Of a stretch of DNA of 64,000 bases, positions 35,535 to 45,454 are shown piece by piece. The notes beneath the pieces are model-generated. The model was not told where the DNA came from and did not search any database. It saw nothing but the letters and a program-made list of their open reading frames with translations. The position numbers and the translations under genes are program-made. The stretch is from Bacteroides caccae (GTDB taxonomy: Bacteria > Bacteroidota > Bacteroidia > Bacteroidales > Bacteroidaceae), in NCBI RefSeq assembly GCF_002222615.2, contig NZ_CP022412.2, forward strand, positions 3,968,001 through 4,032,000, given 5' to 3'. Each line of letters starts with the position of its first letter. Position 1 is the stretch's first letter.

Positions 35535-37202
35535 TTACCAACCCGGATTTTGCTTTAGTCGACCGTTGCTCATATTTATCTGTTTGGTAGGCAATGGGGC
35601 TAGATAATCACGTCCCGGACGGAACTTACGGTTATCTTCGGTTATTACAAATCCGTCACTATCCAAAGATGGACTCAATTCTTCATTCTCGTCTGCATAA
35701 TTAGAGAACTTTACGCCTTTCAACGGTAGCGGCATCTCTACTTCAGCTGTTTTCCAACGACGAAGGTCATCATACCGGTTGGCTTCAAAACAGAGTTCAA
35801 TCGTACGTTCCCGACGGATCTCCTCACGCATATCCAAGCCATACTTTGTAACAAACTCATTAGTTAAATCCGGCATTCCTACACGTTTACGGATACGGTT
35901 AATAGAGTTATTCAAATCATTATCACTAATCTCGCCTTCCAGCTCATAGGTAGCTTCTGCATAAATCAACAGGACTTCTGCAAAACGGATAATGTGGGCA
36001 TTGTAATAAGCCCCTACATGATAAATATCAGGTAGTTCACTGATATACTTCCACACACGATATCCGGTATTTGTAGAGCAAATACCCATAAAACTAACCG
36101 GACATTCAGTAGCCACACCATGTTGACTAACATAAATATATTTACGGCCAGGCACCTGCAAGACACAAGTCATACGCGGATCACGGTCTTCATATTCCGA
36201 TTGCACACTTTCATAACCCTGGAAACACGTTTCTACATTATCAATAGGAACACCATTCTTATCCAAAAACATATCGGCAAACTTCTTGGTTGCCAAAAGA
36301 TAACCAGCGCTAACCTTATCAGCCATATCATGGAAAGTTCCTTTCATGTTCTTAGCATACTGATAATCAAGAATAGACTCGCACGAATTATCACCATCTT
36401 CCAAAAACAATTTACGATATGAATCCGCACCTAATGACGCTTCGTAGTATAAATCATATTCCGGTTTGTCGAAAATAAGTTGCCGGGCACATTCTTTGGC
36501 AATCCCCAATAATGCCAGTCCATCACTACGATGTTTATGATTTATAGCCCAGGTTCCGGCATACAGTGCTACTCTTGCCCTGAAAGCCACGGCTGCCCCA
36601 CTGGTTATACGTCCGGTTTCGGCTACTGCCATTTCAGACTTCTTTGGTAATAATAGTGAAGCATCATACAAATCCTGCAAGATGGCATCTTCTACCTCTT
36701 TACGGGGCGTACGTTCCATAAACAGTTCAGGAGAATCAATATCCAAAGAATGTGTAACTAAAGGGACATCTCCAAAACGATTGAGCAACTTAAAATACTG
36801 GTATGCCCGGAAGAACAACGCTTCTCCTTTGTATCGAAGAATCTTTGGATCAGTAGTATGCAAGGCATCGACATGCTCCAATAAAATATGAATCTTGCGT
36901 AGATATGCATAACAATCATCCCATACTCCATCACTCTCCGATGGCAACCAACGACCATTACTCACACTGTTAAATCCAAAATAAGAAGTTGACAAATCCG
37001 CTTTCTGATCATATTGGGCTAAATTATCATCCCCATTAAATTTCATTAAAGAAGGATATAAGCCATTCGCATAAATTTTAAAATCATTTTCCGTCAGCCA
37101 ATAGTCACCATCCGACATTTTATCTGCGGGCATCAGATCCATTCCTTGGCAGGAAGACAATAGTATAGCCACTATAAAACTATAAAATATATTCTTTTTC
37201 AT
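35535..37202 (-). CDS. SusD/RagB-family glycan-binding lipoprotein (island locus)
   Basis: A 555-residue SusD homologue from the ATG at 37202; a TTG two codons earlier is also in frame directly after the susC stop. Lipobox Leu-Leu-Ser-Ser-Cys. Family features include an early MDLMPADKMSDGDYW, GEALFFRAYQYFKLLNRFGD, RFAEVLLIYAEATYE and a C-terminal FRPGRDYLAPLPTKQINMS. It is only distantly similar to the SusD at 1898, so a different glycan is implied. It follows susC by a few bases and precedes the GH78-type enzyme. Confidence 0.95.
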   Translation of the reverse strand: MKKNIFYSFIVAILLSSCQGMDLMPADKMSDGDYWLTENDFKIYANGLYPSLMKFNGDDNLAQYDQKADLSTSYFGFNSVSNGRWLPSESDGVWDDCYAYLRKIHILLEHVDALHTTDPKILRYKGEALFFRAYQYFKLLNRFGDVPLVTHSLDIDSPELFMERTPRKEVEDAILQDLYDASLLLPKKSEMAVAETGRITSGAAVAFRARVALYAGTWAINHKHRSDGLALLGIAKECARQLIFDKPEYDLYYEASLGADSYRKLFLEDGDNSCESILDYQYAKNMKGTFHDMADKVSAGYLLATKKFADMFLDKNGVPIDNVETCFQGYESVQSEYEDRDPRMTCVLQVPGRKYIYVSQHGVATECPVSFMGICSTNTGYRVWKYISELPDIYHVGAYYNAHIIRFAEVLLIYAEATYELEGEISDNDLNNSINRIRKRVGMPDLTNEFVTKYGLDMREEIRRERTIELCFEANRYDDLRRWKTAEVEMPLPLKGVKFSNYADENEELSPSLDSDGFVITEDNRKFRPGRDYLAPLPTKQINMSNGRLKQNPGW

Positions 37203-37208
37203 AATCAA

Positions 37209-40200
37209 TTAAAAATTAAGATTTACACCAAACGAGAAATAACGCATAAACGGATACCCAGAATAATTCCCATTATCTTCAGGATCATATTTGAAAGGAA
37301 TATTATCAATTTCAAACAAGTCATTTCCGCTAAAATAAACTCTCAAACGATCTACCTTTATTTTCTGAGTCAAAAAGCGAGGAATGGTATAACCAAACTG
37401 TAAATTCTTTAAACGTACATAAGCCGCATTCACCAACAGGTTATCCGATGTACGATAGTTCCATAAGTTACGGTCATCGTCATGAGTCAATATCGGATAT
37501 TTAGCATTCGGACGGTCAGCAGACCAAGTATTATGATAGAATTCGGACAATGGATAATGCCAGTCAGGATAGAAAGGTATCAAAGGTTCTCCGTCTTGTA
37601 CAACTTTACGTTTGGCCACTCCTTGAAAAAAAATGCTTAGATCAAACCCCTTCCATTCCATATCGATATTCAAACCGAAATTATAACGGGGATTACTGGT
37701 ACCTAAGTACACAAGATCACCCTGATATCCACGTTTAGGATCACCCGTCGCAGTAATCGCTCCATCACCGTCGAGATCCAGATACATCATATCACCCACA
37801 CGCAGATTATCCGGAACTCCCTTCATTTTTTTATACTCGCGCAAAGTAGCTTCGTCTCGAATAATTCCTCCTGATTGATATCCAAAATATGCATTGGTAG
37901 AATAACCCTGAATATTTGATATTAAGCCCGAGCGCAGTCCGGAAAATCCACCCAAATTAGTAACCTTATTGCGAGAATCAGAAATATTACCACGAACACT
38001 ATAGGAAAAATCATTCACCTTATCTCTCCATGCCAAAGAAACTTCCCAACCTTTCACTTCAAGAGAACCGTTATTGGATGCCGGAGCAGTCGCACCCAAC
38101 AGACTCGGATAATCTACAGCAATCAACATATTTTTATTTTTCTTATAGAACCAGTCTACGCTGGCGCTCAAACGATTATTAAGTATTGCTATGTCCAGTC
38201 CGATATTTGTTACTTCCAGTTTCTCCCAAGTACGTGCCAAAGAGACCATGTTGGAAGATGCCTGCTGACTCTTCTCCTCTTTGTTGAATGGATAAGGCCA
38301 ATCCGAACTGATGTTAATAATCGGAATATAGTCATAACGTCCGATCCCCCCCTGACAATTACCCATTTGCCCCCAGGAACCTCTTATTTTTAACTGGTCA
38401 AAAATGTTCAAATCTTTAATAAAATCTTCTTCAGACAGACGCCAGGCAGCAGAATATCCTGTAAATAATCCCCAACGATGCCCTGGAGCAAAACGAGAAG
38501 TTCCATCATACCGGCCATTAATCTCAACAATATAACGGTCATTGTATACATAACTCAAACGACCGTACACAGAGCGCAACGTTTCCGCCCAAGTGGCAGC
38601 ACCTGTTTCCTGATCCTTCGAACTACCTAATGCCAGATTAAAATTATCACTTGTAAAATTCTTACGCGTAGCCGAGAAAGTATCATAAGAGAATTCTTCA
38701 TGTTGTGCACCCGCCATGACCTTCAAATCATGTTTCTCAGCGAATAGTTTATGATATTCCGCATAAACATTATAGTTACGGTACCATTGTTTAGAGAAAG
38801 CTCTTGAAGCCCAATTTTCAGTCGTATTATATCTATTCAGCGAATCATCCCAATTCCATTGAGCATATTTTCCTCCATTAGTGGTATCATCATTTACCTG
38901 TCTTCTCAGGATAGCCTGTCCAGAAATTTTCAGTTCAGGTAAAATATTCCAGTCCAATGCAAAATTGAAAGTAGTAATAGCGTTGGCATAAAGGGTATTT
39001 CCTCCTTCTTCCAGTTCTTGTGCTGGATTACCATATCCTTGCCAAGAATAAAATTTACCAGACGGAGTATAAAGCGGTGCCCAAGGTGGTTGTCTATACC
39101 CCCATGCCAAAGCAGTGCCGATAGCTGAAGAAAAATCATGATCATGTGCCGTATATGAAATATTGGAATGGAACAAAAGGTTTTCTAGAACCTTCACTTC
39201 ATTTTTCACACGCAGTGAATAACGTTTACTATCATCGTGACCAAATTTTAAAGGAGAATCTTCCGACTGATAGAAGCCAGATACATAAAAGTTATATCTG
39301 TCTGTTCCCCCGGATACATTCAAAGAGTAATTTTGCAGCCCTGAGCTTTTTCCCAAAAGAGATTTCGTCCAGTCATGATACTGATAATGCTTAGCAAAAC
39401 CAAGATACCCACCCATCACTACCTTATCATTATTTTCACGAATCAAGTCCAGCTCATCTTCAGAGTATACAGGATTATCCGAACCGTCGGAACAAGCTTC
39501 TCTGTCCATTTCGGCAAACTGAAGTAAGTTTACTTTCTCTTTTACCCTTCCAGGTGTTTTAAAAGCATAGTAAGCATTAAAATCAACTTTCACCTTACCT
39601 TTTGCAGCAGATTTCGTAGTGACCAATACAACCCCATTAGCAGCACGATTACCATAGATAGAGGCTTGAGCATCTTTCAATACGGAGACACTCTCAATAT
39701 CATTAGGATTCAAAAAATTTATATTTCCCTCTGCACCATCAATAAGTACCAAAGGCGAACCGCCATTTACAGAAGAGACATCACGAACACTAAAAGTAGC
39801 TTCGTCACCGGGACGGCTTCCCTGACCGTTACTTCTATTAACGACTAATCCGGGGATTAATCCCTGAAGCGCATTAATCGGTGTAGCTGAAGGTTTAGAC
39901 TGAAATGCTTTCTGGTCGGCAGTAGCTACTGCTCCGGCAAGGTTTGCCCGCTTCGTCGTACCATAACCGACAACCACCACGTCATCCAGCATTTTACTAT
40001 CTTCTTCCAATACTACATTGATAATTCCTCTGTTGCCAACCTTTTTCTGTACACTTTTATATCCGATAAAGGATATCTCAATTATATCTTTCGGAGTAGC
40101 ACTCACAGTATAAATACCATAGACATTGGTAATAGTACCTTTTGTAGTTCCTTTAACGGTCACATTAGCTCCAATAATCATTTCTCCATTTGTATCGCAG

Positions 40201-40295
40201 ACTGTTCCCGTAATGCTTTTGGTCTGTGCCCATATCCCTACCTGTGATGATAGTAAGCAAGTAATTAGCAATATTCGAATAATATTAAATTTCAT
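37209..40295 (-). CDS. SusC/RagA-family TonB-dependent transporter (island locus)
   Basis: A 1028-residue outer-membrane glycan importer: signal peptide ending SQVGIWAQ, carboxypeptidase-regulatory-like domain (SITGTVCDTNGEMIIGANVT), the SusC plug signature MLDDVVVVGYGTTKR, plug domain with FSVRDVSSVNGGSPLVLIDG, and a barrel ending in YFSFGVNLNF. No STN domain. The gene follows an exported lipoprotein gene by 97 bp and is followed directly by susD. The unusual order, with the accessory lipoprotein before susC, is noted under that gene. Confidence 0.96.
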   Translation of the reverse strand: MKFNIIRILLITCLLSSQVGIWAQTKSITGTVCDTNGEMIIGANVTVKGTTKGTITNVYGIYTVSATPKDIIEISFIGYKSVQKKVGNRGIINVVLEEDSKMLDDVVVVGYGTTKRANLAGAVATADQKAFQSKPSATPINALQGLIPGLVVNRSNGQGSRPGDEATFSVRDVSSVNGGSPLVLIDGAEGNINFLNPNDIESVSVLKDAQASIYGNRAANGVVLVTTKSAAKGKVKVDFNAYYAFKTPGRVKEKVNLLQFAEMDREACSDGSDNPVYSEDELDLIRENNDKVVMGGYLGFAKHYQYHDWTKSLLGKSSGLQNYSLNVSGGTDRYNFYVSGFYQSEDSPLKFGHDDSKRYSLRVKNEVKVLENLLFHSNISYTAHDHDFSSAIGTALAWGYRQPPWAPLYTPSGKFYSWQGYGNPAQELEEGGNTLYANAITTFNFALDWNILPELKISGQAILRRQVNDDTTNGGKYAQWNWDDSLNRYNTTENWASRAFSKQWYRNYNVYAEYHKLFAEKHDLKVMAGAQHEEFSYDTFSATRKNFTSDNFNLALGSSKDQETGAATWAETLRSVYGRLSYVYNDRYIVEINGRYDGTSRFAPGHRWGLFTGYSAAWRLSEEDFIKDLNIFDQLKIRGSWGQMGNCQGGIGRYDYIPIINISSDWPYPFNKEEKSQQASSNMVSLARTWEKLEVTNIGLDIAILNNRLSASVDWFYKKNKNMLIAVDYPSLLGATAPASNNGSLEVKGWEVSLAWRDKVNDFSYSVRGNISDSRNKVTNLGGFSGLRSGLISNIQGYSTNAYFGYQSGGIIRDEATLREYKKMKGVPDNLRVGDMMYLDLDGDGAITATGDPKRGYQGDLVYLGTSNPRYNFGLNIDMEWKGFDLSIFFQGVAKRKVVQDGEPLIPFYPDWHYPLSEFYHNTWSADRPNAKYPILTHDDDRNLWNYRTSDNLLVNAAYVRLKNLQFGYTIPRFLTQKIKVDRLRVYFSGNDLFEIDNIPFKYDPEDNGNYSGYPFMRYFSFGVNLNF

Positions 40296-40392
40296 AATAT
40301 GAATAAGGTTTTGTTGAACTCTCGCAACATTGATAGGTCATATATATCATCGATGAATGTTACGGAATCCTGTTATTTAATAGAGGTTAGAA

Positions 40393-41832
40393 CTATTTTT
40401 GAATGGCATAAGCCCTCATTAAGAAATTATCAAAGACAATATGGCAGTTTCCATACATCTTATCATTTAAAGTTGTATCAAAAAACCACGCTCCTGGATA
40501 CTTGTCTTTATCTTCTTTAAGCAACCATATTTCCGGATCATGATTATCATCACCTGTAGCTACAATCCATTCAGCGCCACCTTTACCAAAAGATACATCA
40601 ACACCACTTCGAGATAAATTATAATCAATCGTCCAAACTGCAGGAGCATTCTCAGAGTCAAACTGCGACATTGGCGGATAATCCTCCCAAGCAAAAACAA
40701 AATACATTTCTTCAAATTGCGAAGCCTTTTTATCCAAAGCTTTTATATCGTAAGTACCCATAAGCAAATCAAAAGTTATTTCGTAATGTCCCACATTCTC
40801 CAATATAATCGGATTCGGATTATCTGACTTTATGATATACTGTCCATCATTACTAATTCCATACTTTACTTGAGTCTCTGGATCCTTACTACTTACAAAG
40901 ATAATTCTTGTATTAGTCACCGGAGCAAAATAAGAAGCTGTAAACTTATAGCTTTCCACACTCTTCTTTTCCGCCAGCATCGGAAGTCCAAACACAACTT
41001 TACTTAAATCAATTGAAGTATCCAACGTAAATATCTTAGTGTGTTTCTGATTATGCTCTGCAAAAGTCGATTTGACAGAAACCATTGGATCATATTTAGC
41101 TGTATTTCCGTCTTCATCCGTCAGCGTAAATACAACCTGTTTTTTGTCCAAATCACCGCTTGTACTTATCGGATAATCTTTAGTAAATTCAACATGGCGT
41201 CCTTCGTCCGTTGCTATAGCGGTTAAATCAATTGTTTCATCAATACCCAATGCCGTGCCTTTCACTGTGAGAGTCTTTAATTTCGTCCTATTACTTTCCA
41301 TGATAAGGCTAACAGGTAATACCAAATTATCTGCAACACTGAATGTTACATCATTATTATCGACGTGAGCGACACCACCATTCAATACAATATTAAAACC
41401 CATTTCCTGTCTGATTTCAAGACGAGGAGCTTCAGGTGTAACCAATACATTCAGTATTTCAGTTTTCGATTTACCCGAATGATCATAAACAACAACCTTT
41501 ACTTCACCCACAGAACCTCTTTCTACATTTCCAGGAATAATCACAGCTTGTATCAAGTCATATTCTGTAATATAATTCTGATCGCTAAAAGGAATTCTTT
41601 CACTAAATTCAAACTCTGCACATTCAATCTGAATATAGTTAATACCAGCATCATCCGTCACTTTAGCCTTAATATTCACGGTTTCACCAGGCAACCCTTC
41701 AAGTTCCTCGCCAAGAAACTCAATCATGGGAGGCTGAGTATCATTAGCATTTTCATTGTCATCTCCGCACGAAATGGCGAAGAGAACAAGCAACGTTACA
41801 AACAACGTAACTAAATAATGTTTTTTTTTCAT
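40393..41832 (-). CDS. Exported glycan-binding-type lipoprotein, first gene of the island locus
   Basis: A 479-residue lipoprotein from ATG 41832 (an ATG two codons earlier is possible), lipobox Phe-Ala-Ile-Ser-Cys. Two Ig-like beta domains follow (PPMIEFLGEELEGLPGETVN with IKAKVTDDAGINYIQIE, then about residues 130-240), and a beta-rich C-terminal part (KHTKIFTLDTSIDLSKVVFG to the end) with TWxx-type aromatic motifs resembling SusE/SusF starch-binding modules. No catalytic motifs are visible, so surface capture of the glycan is inferred. Such proteins usually follow susD; here it precedes susC. I do not recognise a named family for the C-terminal part. Confidence 0.85.
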   Translation of the reverse strand: MKKKHYLVTLFVTLLVLFAISCGDDNENANDTQPPMIEFLGEELEGLPGETVNIKAKVTDDAGINYIQIECAEFEFSERIPFSDQNYITEYDLIQAVIIPGNVERGSVGEVKVVVYDHSGKSKTEILNVLVTPEAPRLEIRQEMGFNIVLNGGVAHVDNNDVTFSVADNLVLPVSLIMESNRTKLKTLTVKGTALGIDETIDLTAIATDEGRHVEFTKDYPISTSGDLDKKQVVFTLTDEDGNTAKYDPMVSVKSTFAEHNQKHTKIFTLDTSIDLSKVVFGLPMLAEKKSVESYKFTASYFAPVTNTRIIFVSSKDPETQVKYGISNDGQYIIKSDNPNPIILENVGHYEITFDLLMGTYDIKALDKKASQFEEMYFVFAWEDYPPMSQFDSENAPAVWTIDYNLSRSGVDVSFGKGGAEWIVATGDDNHDPEIWLLKEDKDKYPGAWFFDTTLNDKMYGNCHIVFDNFLMRAYAIQK

Positions 41833-41996
41833 ATTCAATAGCTTAAAATTAATAGATATAAAAGTTAACGCTATAAATAATACCGGTATATTAAAAATGC
41901 GAGTACTTCATTTAAGTAGATTTTTTTAATTGCTTTTCACGTGCCCATAATCTTAAATTTTAGCAAGGTTAATATTGATATAAATAATTAATAATG

Positions 41997-42004
41997 CAAA
42001 ATTA
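41997..42004 (-). promoter_or_regulatory. Candidate -7 box of the island susCD operon
   Basis: The minus strand reads TAATTTTG, matching TAnnTTTG, about 165 bases before the lipoprotein ATG. An identical box lies in front of the AraC regulator (45330-45337). No -33 match is visible, compatible with a need for an activator. Nothing else is seen in 41839-42106. Confidence 0.3.
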
Positions 42005-42106
42005 CGCAATCATATACGCATTGTGTTTATGAAAATGATATATTAATTTATGATTCTGACCGTACATGTATTTTTTATTCACTCATATTTTTTTGATATT
42101 ACATCG

Positions 42107-43869
42107 GGGGCTTCTTCAAATTTGGTGGTATTCCTCTTATTATGAATGCAGAATCTTAGCTCTTAGTAGTTTTATTCCGGCTTTGTTGAACATTTGTCTT
42201 TTGACCGCTTTAATTTTATTCACTGGTCTCCCAGTAATCCGTTACTGAAGGGGACATCAATGACTGCCTGTACTGTCTCCCTGTCTTTTTTCAATACCAT
42301 ATGCAAAGTTCGTCAGTGCCATGTTACGTGTTGCATTCGCTTTTTCAATCTATTTTCTAATATCCTTATCATAAGTATTCCCATTGATCATACCTCTGAA
42401 ATTCGTACATACGTTTAAAAATTCTTTAATCTATGGTGAGGACTTATACAGTTCCGCTAGTTTAGAATTATCCGATTTTCCCTTTAGAATGTATTGGCAT
42501 ATCTGATTCTGTGAAACTCTCTGTATTTTACTTCTGTTTTCAATTCTCTCATTATGCTCCTTGACTTCCTTCCTCTTTTGGTGATACATTCTTCGCAAGC
42601 CAGATGCTATCCTTCCAATAAGTGCCCCACTGATTTTACTCCCCATTTTTTGCCAATATTTTCCGGTTAATACAACCCGCACTAATGATTGTAACCAGTT
42701 CGGATACATATTTAAGAGCAGTCTTCTGTTTCCCATTCAAGTATGCTCCTATTCTTCTGTTGTGAATGTTCTTATAAATGTAGCAGCTTTTCTTGCCCAA
42801 ATGTGTGGCTGTATGCTCAATGATCATCCCCTGCATTTTTAAATTCAGACTTTCCCTGTATATCCTCAATTTTTCTCTGTGTCGGGCATCTCCCATGGTA
42901 AATATGTTCTGGAGAATTAACGAAGAAGCCGTATCTCTGTCAGGATATTCATATTTGAGCTTTTACTTGGTCTGACGAATTATTTTCTCTATTTCCGGTA
43001 TCATCGTATCCGTCATATTCTTGATTAGATGAAACCGGTCGCAGATTTGTGTAACACCGGGGATTATTCTGTTTATAGACTCTGTGAAACATCTTCCACG
43101 GTCTCTCATCATATATTGTATTTGAGGATTCCAGATGAGCCAGTTATCAAGTGCTTCTCCGCTTCTATCCTCTAACAAAGCAATAGGTGTCATCTGGCCT
43201 ACGACCACCCCCATATAATCCTTACCTTTTTTATAGGCAAAATCATCAATACCCACATCAATACTTTTTATTATGCATTAGAAGATTATGTTGCCCGTAC
43301 TGTTGTAGGATGCGTAAGCAGGAAGAGCTACTGACCGTTATATGAAACAATTGCAAAAGAAAAGAAACCTTTCGGAAGGTAAGTTTCAAGCTTATCGATC
43401 TGATGCGTTCCTCAACAAGATAGCTCCGTCTACCATACCGACGAACCAGAAAAGACAATGGTTCGCAGAATATTTTTTACAGACAAGAAACATTGTCACA
43501 ATAATATTTACCAACCCTTATGACTAACTCCAAAGTATGATCGTAAACTTCAAAATCCTGAATATGTTAGGAGTAGCAACTGTGCAATTAGTGACTGAAA
43601 TGTCCGCAATAAGGACAGGAAGCCCCCTTGCCGGCCGTATATAGAAAGACCGTCAATGAACCAACATCTTCAGAGATACCATCTTGTTGTAGATTATCGT
43701 AGCCAAGACTGAATCTGAAATTATGGAATAATCCCCTATTTTCGGGGATTTTCTTTTTATATACCGGGAAAATTACAGTTTCTCACTGGGGAACAATTCC
43801 TTGACCGTGAGGAAAAAGAGGTGAGGCTAAGAAATAAAAAAAGATTATCACCAAATTTGAAGAAGAACC
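42107..43869 (-). mobile_element. ISL3-family insertion sequence, degenerate
   Basis: Ends are imperfect inverted repeats of about 23 bp: GGGGCTTCTTCAAATTTGGT starting at 42107 and a complement of GGTTCTTCTTCAAATTTGGT at the right end (to 43869). This fits ISL3-type ends and gives a length of 1763 bp. The 8 bp outside each end do not match, so the insertion site has been rearranged or eroded. The single gene inside is a transposase pseudogene. Confidence 0.75.
42140..43745 (-). pseudogene. ISL3-family transposase, multiply frameshifted
   Basis: Minus-strand text runs in order through an N-terminal zinc-finger stretch (GASCPYCGHFSH near 43600), a DNA-binding part (SFLVRRYGRRSYLVEERIRS near 43440), the DDE core start VGIDDFAYKKGKDYMGVVV (43256 down), RDRGRCFTESINRIIPG with CDRFHLIKNM (about 43100-43010), and the C-terminal GLLGDQ.IKLKAVKRQMFNK near 42230-42180, ending at 42140. 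Internal stops and at least four frame changes split it. The family call rests on the IDDFAYKKG and DRFHLIKNM motifs. Confidence 0.85.
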
Positions 43870-43924
43870 TTTATTTGATTTTTATACTATAATGATACAT
43901 ATAATAAAGTATTCTAACTAATTC

Positions 43925-44370
43925 TTAAGTATATTTCTTATCCAAAACTCCGGTCTGAAACATTCAAGTTCGTCCGCTTCTGTGATGAAGAAGATGAACA
44001 TGATTCACTTTCCCGATAGACACCAAACACTTATCCACACTCAATGTTGCCAATCTTTATAAAAGGTGATTAGTCGAACTGTGCTTCAAATGGCTGAAGC
44101 AACACCTCAAGATAAAGATTTTTCAGGGAACCGCTGAGAACGCTGTCCGAATACAGATTAGCGTGACTATCATCACTTACTGTCTCGTAGCCATTATCCA
44201 ATATGATATGTAACTAGAACGTTCGACATACGAAGTCTTGCAAATTCTGCATATCTCATTAATAAGTAAAACTACTTTGTAAAACATATTAAATAAGCCT
44301 GACTTCAAAAATGTTAAAGTTCTATCTGATCCCCTTATTTCAGTTATTTTTGGAATATCCCTAATCAATA
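43925..44370 (+). pseudogene. IS4-family transposase C-terminal remnant
   Basis: Plus-strand fragments in changing frames: FVRFCDEEDEHD (near 43965), NVANLYK (44043), LVELCFKWLKQHLKIKIFQG then TAENAVRIQISVTIITYCLV (44073-44195), and STYEVLQILHISLISKTTL with PDFKNVKVLSDPL (44224-44340). The order and text match the last third of Bacteroides IS4-type transposases with the E-L-F-F-K-W-L-K-Q-H-L motif. Stops and frameshifts throughout; the N-terminal two thirds are absent. Lies between the ISL3 remnant and the AraC gene. Confidence 0.75.
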
Positions 44371-45255
44371 TTTAGGTCTTGCATATTTTTTGAACTCACT
44401 TGCCGTAACCCCCTCTTTTGTCTTAAAAAACAAAGAAAAATGGCTAACACTATCGAATCCTAATTGATAAGCAATCTCCGATATGGAATCATCCGTATTT
44501 GTAAGAAGCTCCTTGGCCTTACTCAATTTAAGTTGCAATTGATATTGAGCAGGTGAAATTCCGATGTTCTCTTTGAAAGCTTTCCTAAACCATGAATAAC
44601 TAACTCCTAAATCTGTTGCTATTGCTTCCGATGTCTTATTCGTATGTAAGTTTTTCCGCATCATAATTCTTGCCAGATTTATTTTATCCAAAACAGAAGT
44701 ATTAATCCGGCATTGACTTTTATAATACACTTCTCCCAACATATGGCATATAATACTCGCAATAAAAACTGCATATCCGGTACGTTCTTCCTCAACAACT
44801 TCAAGAATATTTGTATAGAGCTCAAGAATAGATTGACTAATACCGATATTCAACAAGGGAGTTGAAGGGGAAAAATAACCATTACGTATCCATTCATCTG
44901 CTCCATCCCCTTTAAAACCCACCCAATATTCAGTCCAACCTGTATTTGCATCCGGTCGGTAGGTATGTCGCTCGCCTGGAAACAACATAATTATCGTACC
45001 TGCAGATACTTTGGTAGTTGCACAAGAATCAGAAGTGAAATACCCACTCCCTGCTACAATATAGACAAATTGATATTCATGAAGTATCCTACCATATCTC
45101 TTAAAGTTATAATTGTCTGGATGTATAGACAATGGATAATGACAACGTGGGGCCACAATCTGATATCCCACTGTAGTACATAAAATCCCCCATTTAGCAG
45201 TATTTGAATAATTAGCAGTCAGGTAGTGTAAAAGGTATTTTTCAGAGTTTTTCAT
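44365..45255 (-). CDS. AraC-family transcriptional regulator
   Basis: A 296-residue regulator: N-terminal cupin sugar-sensing domain (about residues 35-170; YQFVYIVAGSGYFTSD, IMLFPGERHTYRPD, then WTEYWVGFKG) and a C-terminal AraC double helix-turn-helix (ATDLGVSYSWFRKAFKENIG, then ISEIAYQLGFDSVSHFSLFF). The aromatic W-x-E-Y-W-x-x-F motif is typical of AraC members that regulate plant or host glycan genes. It is divergent from the GH35/GH20 genes and 2.5 kb from the susCD operon, separated by IS remnants, so it is the best local candidate to regulate the island locus. Appears intact. Confidence 0.93.
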   Translation of the reverse strand: MKNSEKYLLHYLTANYSNTAKWGILCTTVGYQIVAPRCHYPLSIHPDNYNFKRYGRILHEYQFVYIVAGSGYFTSDSCATTKVSAGTIIMLFPGERHTYRPDANTGWTEYWVGFKGDGADEWIRNGYFSPSTPLLNIGISQSILELYTNILEVVEEERTGYAVFIASIICHMLGEVYYKSQCRINTSVLDKINLARIMMRKNLHTNKTSEAIATDLGVSYSWFRKAFKENIGISPAQYQLQLKLSKAKELLTNTDDSISEIAYQLGFDSVSHFSLFFKTKEGVTASEFKKYARPKY

Positions 45256-45316
45256 ATTGTATCAAATTTATAAAAAGATATATCAAAAAATAACACATAT
45301 AACCATAGTGTATTTC

Positions 45317-45324
45317 TAACTTTG
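45317..45324 (+). promoter_or_regulatory. -7 promoter box of the GH35/GH20 genes
   Basis: TAACTTTG on the plus strand, about 130 bases before the GH35 ATG. It overlaps the region of a divergent box (45330-45337) serving the AraC gene, an arrangement suited to shared control. Confidence 0.45.
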
Positions 45325-45329
45325 TATCG

Positions 45330-45337
45330 CAAAATTA
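45330..45337 (-). promoter_or_regulatory. -7 promoter box of the AraC regulator
   Basis: TAATTTTG on the minus strand, 74 bases before the AraC ATG, five bases from the divergent plus-strand box. No -33 match seen. Confidence 0.4.
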
Positions 45338-45454
45338 CATTATACAACAACAACTTAAAAGAAATAAGTATTAAAAAATATTGCAAAAGTATATTTTACA
45401 ATCCAGCAATCATTCCATAATACTTCAAAAGTGATTAAGCTTTTTATTTAAAAT

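Noticed and set aside
42194..42418. A plus-strand small frame in the ISL3 region
   Set aside because: The opposite strand encodes recognisable ISL3 transposase C-terminus at the same place.
44177..44368. A 63-codon minus-strand frame
   Set aside because: The plus strand encodes the IS4-type transposase remnant here, so this frame is a shadow.
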